From Acidithiobacillus sp. HP-2 (GTDB taxonomy: Bacteria; Pseudomonadota; Gammaproteobacteria; Acidithiobacillales; Acidithiobacillaceae), in the NCBI RefSeq assembly GCF_015100155.1, contig NZ_JACKZA010000018.1, forward strand, positions 1-55,032: 55,032 nt of DNA, read 5' to 3'. The position numbers and the translations under genes were made by a program. Of the stretch, positions 8,686 through 18,064 are shown piece by piece. Under the pieces are notes generated by a model. The model did no database searches, was not told the DNA's origin, and saw only the letters and a program-made list of their open reading frames with translations. Within the stretch, counting starts at the first letter, position 1. The number at the start of each line of letters is the position of its first letter.

Positions 8686-9669
8686 ATGAGCAACTTTTGG
8701 CTTGGACGACAGTGTCTGGTAACCGGTGGATCTGGGTTTGGTGGCTCACATCTGTGCGAAAGCCTGCTGGCTCTTGGCGCGCGAGTGTACATACTTGATC
8801 GTTGGTTACCAAAAAACTCCTATCTTGTCTTAGCCAACATTGCTCCGCAGGTGAATTATATACAGGGGGACATTCGTGATATTGATTTATTGCGTCAGAC
8901 ACTGCAACGATTCGAGATCAATACGGTGTTTCATCTTGCTGCCCAGCCCATTGTCCCTATAAGTAACGTTCTACCCTTTGAAACATTGAGCGTCAATGCT
9001 GAGGGAACCTATACCGTTTTGGAAGCGATCCGGACCTCCGGGTGTGTCGACCGTCTGGTCTTTGCGTCCAGCGGGGCCTATTACGGAGCGACCAGTACGG
9101 ACTATGCGATCACTGAAGGTCACCCGCCTCTTAGTGCGCAAAACATTTATGCGCCATCCAAAGTTGCTGGAGATGTGGCAGTCAGAGCCTATGCAAGCGT
9201 ATATGGGATGAAAGCTGCGTGCTGCCGGTTCATGAATACCTATGGCCCTGGTGACACCAACTTCAGCCGTATTGTTCCGAGGGCTATATCCAACATGATC
9301 ACCAGTGCACCTTATGATTTTGGTACGCGCGATGATGGATCCTCACAGATCGACTGTCTGCATATCAGTGACATGGCCAGAGCATATATTGCTGTAGCGG
9401 AACATCTTGACTCGGAGGCAGGAGAGGCTTTCAACTTTGGATCAGGACAGCCTATCTCCACAAAAGCTCTTGTAACCGTAGCCAGCAAAATGTTCGGTGG
9501 AAAAGCGCAGATCCCCGTTTTTTCTGGTCCAATAAAAACCACGCCCTCTATTAAGTACCTGGATATTTCCAAAGCCTATTATAGTCTCGGATGGATACCT
9601 ATGATTCCACTTGACGATGGGTTGGCGATGACGATTTCATGGTACAAGCGTCACTGGCAGAACCTATAA
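8686..9669 (+). CDS. NAD-dependent epimerase/dehydratase (extended SDR), second copy
   Basis: A 327-residue extended SDR with nucleotide-binding loop VTGGSGFGGSH, active-site ASSGAYYGA and YAPSK (catalytic Tyr and Lys), then RFMNTYGPGDTNFSR. It begins one base after the preceding SDR gene, with GAGGGTC as ribosome site, so the two are co-translated. The pair resembles CDP-glucose or GDP-mannose 4,6-dehydratase plus reductase or epimerase pairs, but substrate identity is not readable. It is the last biosynthetic gene before the regulator. Confidence 0.8.
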   Translation: MSNFWLGRQCLVTGGSGFGGSHLCESLLALGARVYILDRWLPKNSYLVLANIAPQVNYIQGDIRDIDLLRQTLQRFEINTVFHLAAQPIVPISNVLPFETLSVNAEGTYTVLEAIRTSGCVDRLVFASSGAYYGATSTDYAITEGHPPLSAQNIYAPSKVAGDVAVRAYASVYGMKAACCRFMNTYGPGDTNFSRIVPRAISNMITSAPYDFGTRDDGSSQIDCLHISDMARAYIAVAEHLDSEAGEAFNFGSGQPISTKALVTVASKMFGGKAQIPVFSGPIKTTPSIKYLDISKAYYSLGWIPMIPLDDGLAMTISWYKRHWQNL

Positions 9670-10040
9670 TCATGGAGCCGACTCTGTCATCCGCAATCCA
9701 AGCCGAGTCTGCAGATGTACGCGATAGCGTGGTGCACAGGTGCCCCGTGACATGCTGCAAAAGGTCATTCGCGCAACAGCCGCTTACACAGTAAAAAGGG
9801 CATGTAACAATACAGTAGAATATAAGGAGATGTTTGAATTTTGAGCCCTCAGTGGGTGAAAAAGCCAATGCCTTGCCGTGTGGTAGCCCCGGCCTTGCCA
9901 CTCTCAAGATCGGCAGCTGCAGACTAAGGGCGGGAATGACGTTCACCGATAGTATCATTTTATTAGGAGTACTATAGAGTTATAAACACGGCGCTCGTAT
10001 TATGGTTTTCGCGATACATATATGACGGGATGGAATTAAT
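9670..10040. other. 371-base gap before the regulator gene
   Basis: No gene or strong hairpin is evident. The final 40 bases are AT-rich and contain ATACATATATGA just ahead of the regulator's ribosome site, so a regulator-specific promoter is possible but not demonstrable. No sigma-54-type element was seen here. Confidence 0.4.
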
Positions 10041-11435
10041 ATGTCACGCAGTCAACTTTGCGGAGTAGGTACCCTTGATGCCAGTCGCCCACTACTGTAT
10101 TTCGGTGCGAAGCGGGCTATAGGACCGTGCGCGGTGCGTTTATGCAGCGAAGGATGGCATCTGCAGTACGCAGAAGATATCAGTGACCTGCAACGACTCT
10201 TGGTCACAGCAGATTTTAAAGTGGGGATCGTCGCTCTAGATCATCAAGCTATCATTGATAATGACCGGCGCTTGGAATCCGTCATCGCCAAGGCCGAGCA
10301 AATCCACTTGATCGCCTTGCTCCCTAGGGAGGCCATGGACTTACTCCCCTTGCGTGAGCTGATCGGTAGCACGTTTTACGACTACCACACCCTGCCCATT
10401 GATCCCAACCGGTTGCTGCACACACTTGGACATGCCTTGGGGATGGCAAAGATCATCGCGGACACGTTCTCGCTCGAAGAACGGGAGGTGCGCAACAATG
10501 GCGAAAGTGAAATGGTCGGCACCAGCCCACAGCTGCAAAAAGTGTTTAAGCGTATTCGCAAAGTGGCCGGGGTGGTGGCTCCTGTACTGATTACCGGAGA
10601 AAGCGGCACAGGCAAGGAACTGGCCGCGCAAGCCATTCACAGACGCTCCCCGCAGGCCGGTGGCCCTTTCGTTGCCATGAACTGCGGGGCATTGTCCGCG
10701 AACCTCATCCAGTCCGAGCTCTTCGGTCACGAAAAGGGCTCGTTCACAGGCGCCCACCAGCGTAAAATCGGCCGCATCGAGGTCGCCTCCGGCGGCACCC
10801 TCTTCCTCGATGAAATTGGCGATCTGCCTATGGAACTTCAGGCTAACCTTCTACGTTTCCTGCAGGAAAAAACCATACAGAGGGTAGGTGGTGAAGAAGA
10901 CATTAACGTAGATGTGCGGGTGCTTGCGGCCACACACGTCAATCTGGAAAAGGCTGTGCACGAGGGCCGCTTCCGCGAGGATCTCTACTATCGTCTCAAT
11001 GTCCTGCAGATTAAAATGCCCGCCTTACGCGAACGTATCGGGGACGTGCCCCTGTTGGCCCAATATATCTTCCGCCACTTCGCCGACGAAAAAGGGTGCA
11101 GGGTCAAAGGGTTCAGCGAAGATGCTCTGTACATCATGAACCACTACGATTGGCCGGGTAATGTCCGCGAGTTGGTCAATCGGGTACGCGGAGCCATGGT
11201 AATGTGTGATAAGTCCCTTATCTCCCCTGTCGATCTGGGACTAGATCGAAGAAACAGCTTCTCGACCCGCTCGGTTACTACTCTGAGCGAGGCGCGCGAC
11301 AAGATGGAAATTAACACCATTCGCACCGCGCTAGGCCACAACCGGGGCAGCGTCACACGGGCGGCGACCCAACTTGGCATCTCTCGTGTCACGCTATATC
11401 GTTTTATGGAGAAACACGGGATCAGTAGAATATAA
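10041..11435 (+). CDS. Sigma-54-dependent activator, VpsR-like, Fis-type DNA-binding domain
   Basis: The 464-residue bacterial enhancer-binding protein has three domains. An N-terminal receiver-like domain (about 1-140) has degenerate phosphorylation signature, like VpsR. The AAA+ domain has Walker A GESGTGKE, loop GSFTGA, Walker [14 protein letters not shown] and [15 protein letters not shown]-terminal Fis helix-turn-helix reads [17 protein letters not shown]. VpsR-type regulators activate exopolysaccharide genes, often in response to cyclic di-GMP. The sigma-54-contacting loop reads GSFTGA rather than GAFTGA, with the key F, T and G kept, so true sigma-54 activation is plausible. A -24/-12 promoter lies at the head of the cluster. 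The ATG at 10041 has GGGATGGA upstream. Confidence 0.85.
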   Translation: MSRSQLCGVGTLDASRPLLYFGAKRAIGPCAVRLCSEGWHLQYAEDISDLQRLLVTADFKVGIVALDHQAIIDNDRRLESVIAKAEQIHLIALLPREAMDLLPLRELIGSTFYDYHTLPIDPNRLLHTLGHALGMAKIIADTFSLEEREVRNNGESEMVGTSPQLQKVFKRIRKVAGVVAPVLITGESGTGKELAAQAIHRRSPQAGGPFVAMNCGALSANLIQSELFGHEKGSFTGAHQRKIGRIEVASGGTLFLDEIGDLPMELQANLLRFLQEKTIQRVGGEEDINVDVRVLAATHVNLEKAVHEGRFREDLYYRLNVLQIKMPALRERIGDVPLLAQYIFRHFADEKGCRVKGFSEDALYIMNHYDWPGNVRELVNRVRGAMVMCDKSLISPVDLGLDRRNSFSTRSVTTLSEARDKMEINTIRTALGHNRGSVTRAATQLGISRVTLYRFMEKHGISRI

Positions 11436-11708
11436 TGCCTTTCTTATTATGGCTGAAGTTTAGGTGGGTGGCCTCCTCACCATCCCCTGTAGGTGGCGGT
11501 ATAGTTCGGCATATCCTGAAGTAGCCCGCAAGATACGCCGCTCAGTTACCGGTTACTTTTTAACCCGGGTTGTAGCGGACAGGGGATGCCATTTGCTGCA
11601 GGTACCTACTGCAGAAATCCGGGAGGCCATGGTGAATTCTGTTTGATGAGGCGGCGGCGCACGATGCGCGATTTGAGACGGCGGATACACCTGTTGGCGC
11701 ACTCGAGA

Positions 11709-13622
11709 TTACTGCCCCCCGATTATGATGTTGCCGCTGGCCGCAGCCGTCATGCTGACGGGCCACGTGATTCCGTTGGTGGATAGTGTCGGATTTATGC
11801 CGGTATTATTGCCTAATATAATAGGGATCTGGGTAAACATGGTTGGGAACCTTTGCGTTTGCGCCGTTGCTGTGTTGTTCATGTAGCCAGTAAGCATAAA
11901 ACTGACTACCTTGAAGACTCCCTGTAAAGGGGGAGTCATGACGATGGAACCGCCGCCAGTGCCAGCGATAGAAAAATTGGCGGTAACGGACACGGTGTTC
12001 AGGAACAGAGACCCTTGTGTATAAGCATTCCACGCCCCCCCGTTCCAGATGAGCTTGATATTCTGGGTGCTTCCGTTTCCACCCTGCATTATGTAAGTAT
12101 AAATAGCTACGTTGTTTGGTAAATAAAAGGCTGGTTCTCCAGAAGTAACATTCGAAGCTACCGTGACATTGCCCGAATAATGGCCATAAACCGTGACGCT
12201 TTGCCCAATGTACTTCCCCGGCTCCACGGTTACCGTTATCGGTACAGGCAAGTTTTCAGGGTAAACCTCCGTGTTATTTGCGGTGGGGGTTACGGTAATA
12301 CTTTTAGATGTAACTATAATTTTTGCTAACGGCGTAACATATTGCCCCATTGCCGCGCTGAACAGCATAAGGTTATTCGAACCTGGCCCAGCGATGCTTA
12401 TAAACGACATATTATCGGCTGCCACATTGTAAATAAGAGAGCCATTTAGCGACGCTCCGAATGCGACATGAATATCATCAACGAATGGAAACGATGTATC
12501 GCGCTCGATGTCTAACACTCCGCATATGGAGTTTTCCTCTGTTGCCTTTCCTGATGCTGCGCCGCAGAAAATCGAATACGAGCACCCCTGTGTTGTCACA
12601 CGCTGGTATGAAGCGATATGGCTGTATGACTCAGGAATCGTTATTGCGGATACACAATTTTGCATGAGTCCGTTGAGCCGCGCGTGGGAAGCATGCTGCA
12701 GGCCGTAATAATACCCGGTTATGTAGAACTTTTCCGCGTAGGATATTCCAAAATTACCCGGGCCAGGAAGGATCAAGCCCGTGGAGATAATTGTGGGTGG
12801 GACGAAGCCGCCAGGTTTGGAGTTTATGTCTGCCGTGACATCTTCAAACGAGCCGTTCACGCATGAGTAAAGGTTTGCGCCTATGACGCCACCGTTGGTC
12901 CGCGTCTGAAACTTGATTTTTTTGAAGTGGATGCCCAAGTTTGTCCACGACGGGGTGCCCGAGTTTTGGGCCACTGCTCCTATTAAGGACGGTAGCGTGC
13001 CGCTTCCTGTGGCTTGAGATAAAAGCACGGTTCCTGAGTTCGGAGCTACGGCCCCCGCTGCACGAACCGTGAACTCACCGGAGATGACGATGTCTATGTA
13101 TGGCCCAGAGGTTGACAGAATAGGCAGCGGGACCAATGAGTTAGTTCCATTTGTGGTGATAAAGTTAGTCCCAAGATTGTATCGAACGGCCCTTAGATGC
13201 AGAACACCTCCCCCTATGGAAACAAGGAATTCCAGTGCCGCGATAAACGCTGGCGCGTCGTTGGCTTCGCCGTTTCCGATCGCGCGGAAATGCTCGGGGG
13301 TTACTTTTAGGGGCAGCAGCAGCGGTTGAACGGACGTGATATTACTAGAATTGCTGGTCACCCGCGCAATAAGCACGTATCCGCTGGGCGCGGATGATCC
13401 AGCGGAGTAGTTCACCGATCCCGCGTTGTTGACGCTGACATAGATAGCACTGCTGGGAGGGTAAGTGTTGGTGAAAGCTGTCTGAGAAGCGATAATGACG
13501 CGGGTACCGTTCAGGTAAGCCGTGCCAGGGTTTAATGTGGCCGTCAGGCTCCCTGGATTCGGCACGGCGATGTTCAAGCCGGAAATAATGAAATTGGGGA
13601 ACGCATCCAGATTCTTCGTCAT
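11709..13622 (-). CDS. Phage tail-spike-like protein with pectate-lyase-type beta-helix
   Basis: The 637-residue product starts with a tail-protein-like region (PNPGSLTATLNPGTAYLNGTRVI). A segment typical of pectate-lyase-superfamily spikes follows (RAIGNGEANDAPAFIAALEF), then a long Gly/Ser/Thr/Asn-rich stretch consistent with a right-handed beta-helix. Such proteins bind and often cleave surface polysaccharide. No other phage genes are nearby. The first codons (MTKN) lie inside the terminal repeat of the adjacent ISL3 element and no ribosome site is evident, so the true N-terminus is probably lost. The 270 bases beyond its 3' end show no clear gene. Catalytic residues cannot be assigned. 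Confidence 0.65.
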   Translation of the reverse strand: MTKNLDAFPNFIISGLNIAVPNPGSLTATLNPGTAYLNGTRVIIASQTAFTNTYPPSSAIYVSVNNAGSVNYSAGSSAPSGYVLIARVTSNSSNITSVQPLLLPLKVTPEHFRAIGNGEANDAPAFIAALEFLVSIGGGVLHLRAVRYNLGTNFITTNGTNSLVPLPILSTSGPYIDIVISGEFTVRAAGAVAPNSGTVLLSQATGSGTLPSLIGAVAQNSGTPSWTNLGIHFKKIKFQTRTNGGVIGANLYSCVNGSFEDVTADINSKPGGFVPPTIISTGLILPGPGNFGISYAEKFYITGYYYGLQHASHARLNGLMQNCVSAITIPESYSHIASYQRVTTQGCSYSIFCGAASGKATEENSICGVLDIERDTSFPFVDDIHVAFGASLNGSLIYNVAADNMSFISIAGPGSNNLMLFSAAMGQYVTPLAKIIVTSKSITVTPTANNTEVYPENLPVPITVTVEPGKYIGQSVTVYGHYSGNVTVASNVTSGEPAFYLPNNVAIYTYIMQGGNGSTQNIKLIWNGGAWNAYTQGSLFLNTVSVTANFSIAGTGGGSIVMTPPLQGVFKVVSFMLTGYMNNTATAQTQRFPTMFTQIPIILGNNTGINPTLSTNGITWPVSMTAAASGNIIIGGQ

Positions 13623-14912
13623 TTTAAGTGGATAGCCTGAGATCCGGCTTATCCAAAATGAGGCAAGCCATGTTGATAAACGTCTTGTGGGTGCGATAGC
13701 CCCGCCGAGTCTTGGCGGATTGGATAAGGCTGTTGAAGCCTTCGAGAATTCCGTTGGTGATCTGGCTTTCGAACCATCGGAATACGCCGACCCAGTGATT
13801 CATGATGGTGTAGACGACCTTGACCATAGGCGATAGGCCGCTGTTCTTGACATTTTCCATCCAGATCTTGCGCAGGGTGGCGCCCCGGTGGCGATTCTTG
13901 ACCGTGAAGATATCCTGAAAGGTCAGCCAAAACTGGTAGGCCTGTGCCGTTTTGAGGTTCTGGTCTTTTTTGAGTGAGTTCTGCAGCTTTTCTTTCTGCT
14001 CAACCTTGAGATTGCTATCATTTTTGAGCCAGTGCCATCGGGTCTTTACGAGGTCGAGCAGAGTGAGGACTTCCCCCTTGCGTACGACAACTACGGCCTC
14101 ATTGACGAGATTCATGAGGTTAAAACGATCGAAGGTGATCTCAGCATTGGGCAGGTGCTCGGCAGCCTCTTTCTGGACGGCTGGCGAGAGGCCGGTGCCC
14201 ATATTGGTAATCGCTTCCGCGTTACCTCCATGGACCTGTAGATCTTCGGAGATTTTCTCAAAGGTCTTGGCATCCTTGCCGGGAGTAGCGAACAAGAACA
14301 AGAGTCGCCGGGCATTCAGATCAACGAATAGCGTGATGTAGCCATGACCGCGCCGACTACTGGTTTCATCGACGCCGACAGTATGGACATTGGCCATATC
14401 CACTGCCGCACGAGCTTCGGGCACATAATGGTCAATCACTCGCCACAGGAGCGTGTCGGTCTCGCCGGCCATGCGGCCTGCCGTCAATACCGGCTTTTCC
14501 CGCACCAGGGTCATGATCAGCGCTTCGAAGAGCAGGGTGAAATGTGAGCCTTTCCGTGCCAAGGAAACAGATATCTGATGAACACTATGCTCCGGGCACT
14601 TCACACGAGGTACGTGAGCATGGAAATAGGCTTCATGCTGGAAGAAGTCCATGTGCCGCCAAGTGTGCACGGGTGTCATATACTACGCATGCCCCACCAC
14701 AGACGGGGCAAGCTAAGCGACTGTCCTTGGGAAAGTTGATATGCAGATCCAGGCGTTTTTCCTCCACTGTGAAAGTCACATGATCCACCCCTTCGGCGGA
14801 ACCAAGTCCTAACGAGAGAGAGACAGATCTTCCGGGACTATCATCAAACTCCTATTCAGGGCGCGAGTGCTCCACAGCATTCTGCCCCTACCACTCAATC
14901 GGACGAAGAGCC
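13610..14912 (-). mobile_element. Decayed ISL3-family insertion sequence with imperfect terminal repeats
   Basis: The ends are 14891-14912 (plus strand CCACTCAATCGGACGAAG then AGCC) and 13610-13631 (GATTCTTCGTCATTTTAA then GTGG). Read inward these are inverted repeats matching at about 16 of 22 positions. The size of about 1.3 kb and one transposase gene fit ISL3. The flanking octamers (CGCATCCA on the left, TGGCTCTG on the right) do not match, so no 8-bp target duplication remains. The transposase is frameshifted. Confidence 0.7.
13624..14844 (-). pseudogene. ISL3-family transposase, twice frameshifted
   Basis: Reading from the ATG at 14844 (AGGAG upstream) gives MIVPEDLSLS, then a stop. 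Two bases off frame, the expected N-terminus continues: GLGSAEGVDHVTFTVEEKRL and a zinc-finger start CPVCGGACVVYD. Near 14670 the frame must change again to enter the long open frame HTWRHMDFFQHEAYFHAHVP, which runs to the C-terminus. That frame carries the first Asp motif (VGVDETSSRRGHGY) and the final Glu region (NGILEGFNSLIQSAKTRRGY). The Asp usually found just before the SPA motif is Gly (MGTGLSPA), a further sign of decay. The first break is in a (TC)5 tract and the second beside CGTGCACAC; they offset each other (+2, -2). Confidence 0.75.
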
Positions 14913-15362
14913 TGGCTCTGTAAGGGGCCTTATCTGCTCTTTTATCGCATGTGCCATCATATGCCATGACGATCTCTTTCTTTTGCCTATTTGTCGTCAT
15001 GTCGGAATAATATAGTGCTATTCATCGGATCGCGCCATTCTTACTTGGCGCGTTGTGAATACGCCACCGGCGAAGCTGATGGCTTCTGGTTACTGCTGGA
15101 AGCCGGATTGGTCGGCAATAAGGCCGACGACTGTCGCTCACACCTTGAAAAACATCCTCCGGTTCAGGGGCGAAGACACATGAAACGCCTCAATAGAGAC
15201 CAGCCATAATTTCCGGCATGTGGAAGGAGATGATTGGCACAGTCAACCAGATAGCTCCCTCGGAGTTCATTTTCTTTCAGCTGCTGAATGACCGCTTCCA
15301 GTCTTTTGCAGACATTCAAGGTGTAATAGCGACAGGTCTGTGGCCGTGTCGAATGCTGATTG
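14913..15362. other. 450-base region with no convincing gene
   Basis: The stretch between the ISL3 end and a small minus-strand frame has only short open frames on both strands and no RNA signature. A minus-strand start at 14964 (MAYDGTCDKRADKAPYRA) with a purine-rich upstream region runs straight into the IS terminus. It could be the 5' stub of a gene interrupted by the IS, but nothing identifies it. Confidence 0.35.
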
Positions 15363-15548
15363 TCATGCACACAGAATTTTGCGAATCGCCTTGGCGTATC
15401 CTATCTCGAAGATCGTCCTTCCCCTCTCGTTAAGGATTTCGCCGTGGCTACCCTCGTGCCATCCTTGATCTTCGAGAAATGGTGCCGATATCGCCTTGTG
15501 CAAAGCATCCCGTTCCGATGAAGTTAACTTGGTTGCCATGGTCAACAT
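15363..15548 (-). CDS. Hypothetical small protein, 61 residues
   Basis: The frame MLTMATKLTSSERDALHKAI continues with a Gly/His/Glu-rich middle (QGWHEGSHGEILNERG). The residue composition looks more protein-like than neighbouring shadow frames, but the ribosome site is weak, with two possible ATGs (15548 and 15539). No family is recognised; the opening resembles many small cytosolic proteins. It may be a remnant in this IS-disturbed segment. Confidence 0.3.
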   Translation of the reverse strand: MLTMATKLTSSERDALHKAISAPFLEDQGWHEGSHGEILNERGRTIFEIGYAKAIRKILCA

Positions 15549-15679
15549 GGCCGGTGGCTTTACGGCACGTCACCTTTTTCTAGGGCGGCATGTAGGTGGT
15601 TACCTGATGGTGCCTACTTTACAAGGTATACTTATCATCTTTACTCTCGGAAGGCGTTGACCAATACGAGGAGAGTATT

Positions 15680-16282
15680 ATGAGCAAAATACTGGTGTTA
15701 TATCACAGCCTCTGGGGGCATATCGAAACCATGGCCGATGCCATAGCTGAAGGCGCACGAGACATCTCCGGCGTGACGGTGGATATTAAGCGGGTGCCGG
15801 AAAGCATGCCAGCGGAAACCTTGGCCGCTGTGCATGCCAAAACTTATCAAGCTGCGCCAGAGGCGCACCCCGATGATCTCGCGGATTATGATGGGATTGT
15901 TTTCGGCACGCCAACACGCTTCGGCAATATGAGTGGGCAAATGCGTAATTTTCTTGATCGCACAGGAAATCTCTGGCAAGAAGGTAAACTGGTGGGCAAG
16001 ATCGGCAGTGTTTTTGCCAGCACAGCCACGCAGCACGGTGGTCAGGAAACCACCATCACTTCTTTTCACACTTTCCTGTTCCATCAGGGGATGATCGTGG
16101 TTGGTGTCCCCTACAGTTGTCAGGAACTGATGAATATGAGTGAGATCAGCGGAGGTACACCCTATGGTGCCACGACACTATCCAACGGAGATGGCAGTCG
16201 TCAGCCCAGTGCCAACGAGCTGGCCATCGCCCGTTTTCAGGGGCGGCATGTGGCCGAAATAACCCAAAAGCTACGGATATGA
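15680..16282 (+). CDS. wrbA: NAD(P)H:quinone oxidoreductase, WrbA type
   Basis: A 200-residue flavodoxin-like protein that reduces quinones by two electrons with FMN and NAD(P)H, protecting against redox-cycling damage. The N-terminus ([20 protein letters not shown]) is the FMN phosphate loop. [24 protein letters not shown] and [12 protein letters not shown] are the characteristic WrbA FMN and substrate motifs, and the C-terminus (FQGRHVAEI) is typical. GAGGAG lies 7-8 bases before the ATG. A TATACT at 15627-15632 could be a -10 box, though the -35 is poor. It appears monocistronic; a hairpin pair lies about 110 bases downstream. Confidence 0.93.
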   Translation: MSKILVLYHSLWGHIETMADAIAEGARDISGVTVDIKRVPESMPAETLAAVHAKTYQAAPEAHPDDLADYDGIVFGTPTRFGNMSGQMRNFLDRTGNLWQEGKLVGKIGSVFASTATQHGGQETTITSFHTFLFHQGMIVVGVPYSCQELMNMSEISGGTPYGATTLSNGDGSRQPSANELAIARFQGRHVAEITQKLRI

Positions 16283-16394
16283 TCTTTGGAGAACATCGAT
16301 TTGCTATCAGAATCCGTCAGTCTTCTGGGGCCGATTGGGCGTATTGTGGCGGGTCAGGCAGCCGCTGACGTCACTGATGTTATCAAGTAAATAT

Positions 16395-16441
16395 CTCTCG
16401 GCAAAGCCGGGAGCTTTAGTTCGTGAGCCGCTCAAAGCGGC
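16395..16441. repeat. Paired hairpins, right end of an IS200/IS605-type element
   Basis: Two small hairpins lie in tandem: CTCTCGGC-AAA-GCCGGGAG (16395-16413, one G-T pair) and GCCGCT-CAA-AGCGGC (16427-16441). They sit at and just beyond the stop of the IS200-type transposase fragment, where IS605-group elements carry the subterminal hairpin recognised by TnpA. The first may also end wrbA transcription. It resembles the hairpin at 54673-54689 ahead of the other copy. Confidence 0.5.
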
Positions 16442-16623
16442 TTAAAACGGGAACGCTAACGCGACTCCTCAGTTTGGCGCCACCACAGGGTGGCCCGAAT
16501 CTGCCCCATATATTCAACTGATCCACTCGTTCATCCTCTTTCTCCTGATGGCGAATATAATTCCGAATCATCGCCTCATCTCTCCCCACCGTAGAAACAA
16601 AATACTCGAGCGCCGTGTTCTGG
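16416..16623 (-). pseudogene. IS200/IS605 TnpA C-terminal fragment
   Basis: The minus strand reads NTALEYFVSTVGRDEAMIRN then YIRHQEKEDERVDQLNIW and ends at a stop at 16416. This is the C-terminal helix and tail of an IS200-type HUH transposase (the YFVSTVG...IRxYIRxQE pattern). The N-terminal two thirds, including the HUH motif and catalytic Tyr, are absent: the frame runs into the 3' end of the ADP-ribosylglycohydrolase-family gene. It is a relic of the element family seen intact-looking at 54774. Confidence 0.65.
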
Positions 16624-16629
16624 CATGGG

Positions 16630-17703
16630 TTAAATCGGCTTCTGTTGTACCGCCAATTGTTCTATTTCCGAGGCCAGCGCCAGATATCGCTGGGAATCAC
16701 GCAGGCCGGTGATGAAACGACGAGGGATCCCCTCCAAACCTACCTGAGCTCCTACGAGCGCCCCTGTTAGCATCGCGCGGGACATATTTTGTCCGCCTCC
16801 GTTGATGGCGTGCAATACGGCGGATTCATAATCATCGCTGAAACGACTGGCCAAGTAGTAAGCAGCAGGTAGTTGATGATAAATGGCACAGGGCATACCG
16901 TAAATCAGACTCACTTTCCAGGCCGGCTCGATGACGATGTCCATATCTGTGGCCGCCAAGGCTGCATATCCTGCTGTGAGTAGAGCATCAGGTGACGCAA
17001 ACTGCCCAACATGCGCCTTTTCACTATCTGCAGCAGTCGGTGGCTGCAGATTACCTTGGGTAACCATGTGGAAGGGTAATGCTCCGCTGTGAACCTGTGC
17101 CATGAGTTTGGCGTTGATCTGTGGCGTCAAGGAAGCACCGGAAACCAACTGTGCCAACACTGCATTGAAGGCGACACTCATGGCTACGATGGCCGGATCA
17201 CATTGGGTCAGGAGGATATTGCTACAAACCGCCTCAGCCATTTTTCTTGGGTGTAGGGCATATAAGGCGGCAATAGCTATGGCACGCTCTGCACCCTCCG
17301 TCGTGTCTGCATCTCCAGCGCATGCGCCCCATGGACGTTCTTCTGTCACACGCTTGCGCCAAGTTTCCCGTATGGATTGATTGGTGTACCCTCCCGGTCC
17401 CTGCATGGGTGTCCCATCCAGATACGGAAACAGCTCTGTATCCAGTCGCCGGGTGAAATCATCCTCTGAGTAACCCTCGCAGAGCACTAATGATTCCATG
17501 AGCATGGTGAGAAGTATTCCGGTTTGTGAGATGTCACCAGCGAGCAGGCCTTCATGATAACGACCGGGACGAGGTGTAATAAAATCCGTGATCCACGGAC
17601 CACAGTCCCGCCGCATTTCAGCCAGGTCGTAATACCAATGGCAGCCTAAGGCCAGCGCATCCCCAACCAACGCACCCATCACCGCACCTGCTACGCGTTG
17701 CAT
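16630..17703 (-). CDS. ADP-ribosylglycohydrolase-family protein
   Basis: The 357-residue protein opens with the family signature AGAVMGALVGDALALGCHWYY and has GDADTTEGAERAIAIAALY. Near the end it has INGGGQNMSRAMLTGALVGA, the metal-binding and ADP-ribose region. DraG-type enzymes remove ADP-ribose from proteins or small molecules using two Mg or Mn ions. Here the C-terminal motif reads NGGGQNMSRA where DraG has a D-x-D element, so substrate and activity may differ, as in crystallin-like members. GGAGG precedes the ATG at 17703. No partner ADP-ribosyltransferase is visible. The 3' end abuts an IS200 relic. Confidence 0.8.
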   Translation of the reverse strand: MQRVAGAVMGALVGDALALGCHWYYDLAEMRRDCGPWITDFITPRPGRYHEGLLAGDISQTGILLTMLMESLVLCEGYSEDDFTRRLDTELFPYLDGTPMQGPGGYTNQSIRETWRKRVTEERPWGACAGDADTTEGAERAIAIAALYALHPRKMAEAVCSNILLTQCDPAIVAMSVAFNAVLAQLVSGASLTPQINAKLMAQVHSGALPFHMVTQGNLQPPTAADSEKAHVGQFASPDALLTAGYAALAATDMDIVIEPAWKVSLIYGMPCAIYHQLPAAYYLASRFSDDYESAVLHAINGGGQNMSRAMLTGALVGAQVGLEGIPRRFITGLRDSQRYLALASEIEQLAVQQKPI

Positions 17704-17723
17704 GATTCGCTACCTCCCTTACC

Positions 17724-17951
17724 TTGAGTTCGTTAAAACAACTGGTAGAATCTATAAAACCCATTCAGGAAACGCTGTTGCGTTCCTTACTTATTATGCC
17801 CTGTGTCGCCAAGCATACGCATCCGGCCCAGGGAGTCCTGATGTTGATTGGGGGTTTCAACAGCGTTCTGCGAATGCTGAATTATACCCTTCACCTGTTT
17901 ATTGCCGTCGCCTTGGCGGCTGCCAGCATATTGCGAAACCAATTTTCTTAA
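17724..17951 (+). CDS. Possible small hydrophobic protein
   Basis: A 75-residue frame with a TTG start (LKQLVESIKPIQETLLRSLL...) and a hydrophobic C-terminal half (LHLFIAVALAAASIL). The composition is protein-like and it diverges from the ADP-ribosylglycohydrolase gene, but there is no ribosome site and no recognised relative. It may be a gene remnant at the island edge. The rest of the 17704-18060 gap shows nothing else. Confidence 0.3.
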   Translation: MSSLKQLVESIKPIQETLLRSLLIMPCVAKHTHPAQGVLMLIGGFNSVLRMLNYTLHLFIAVALAAASILRNQFS

Positions 17952-18064
17952 GTTTTCACCGTAGTGGACTCCAGAGCACAGCTGGCACGAGTTGCAGGTG
18001 ATGTCTGTTCTATCATCAACCGTGTGCGGATAAATCCCTGTGCCGTTTTGTACAGGTTTATAGG

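Noticed and set aside
9670..10040. Second sigma-54 promoter before the activator gene
   Set aside because: No TGGC-N-TTGC pair with correct spacing was found.
15363..15548. Pterin-4a-carbinolamine dehydratase fragment
   Set aside because: The first few residues are suggestive, but the conserved histidine motif and later blocks are not present in any frame.
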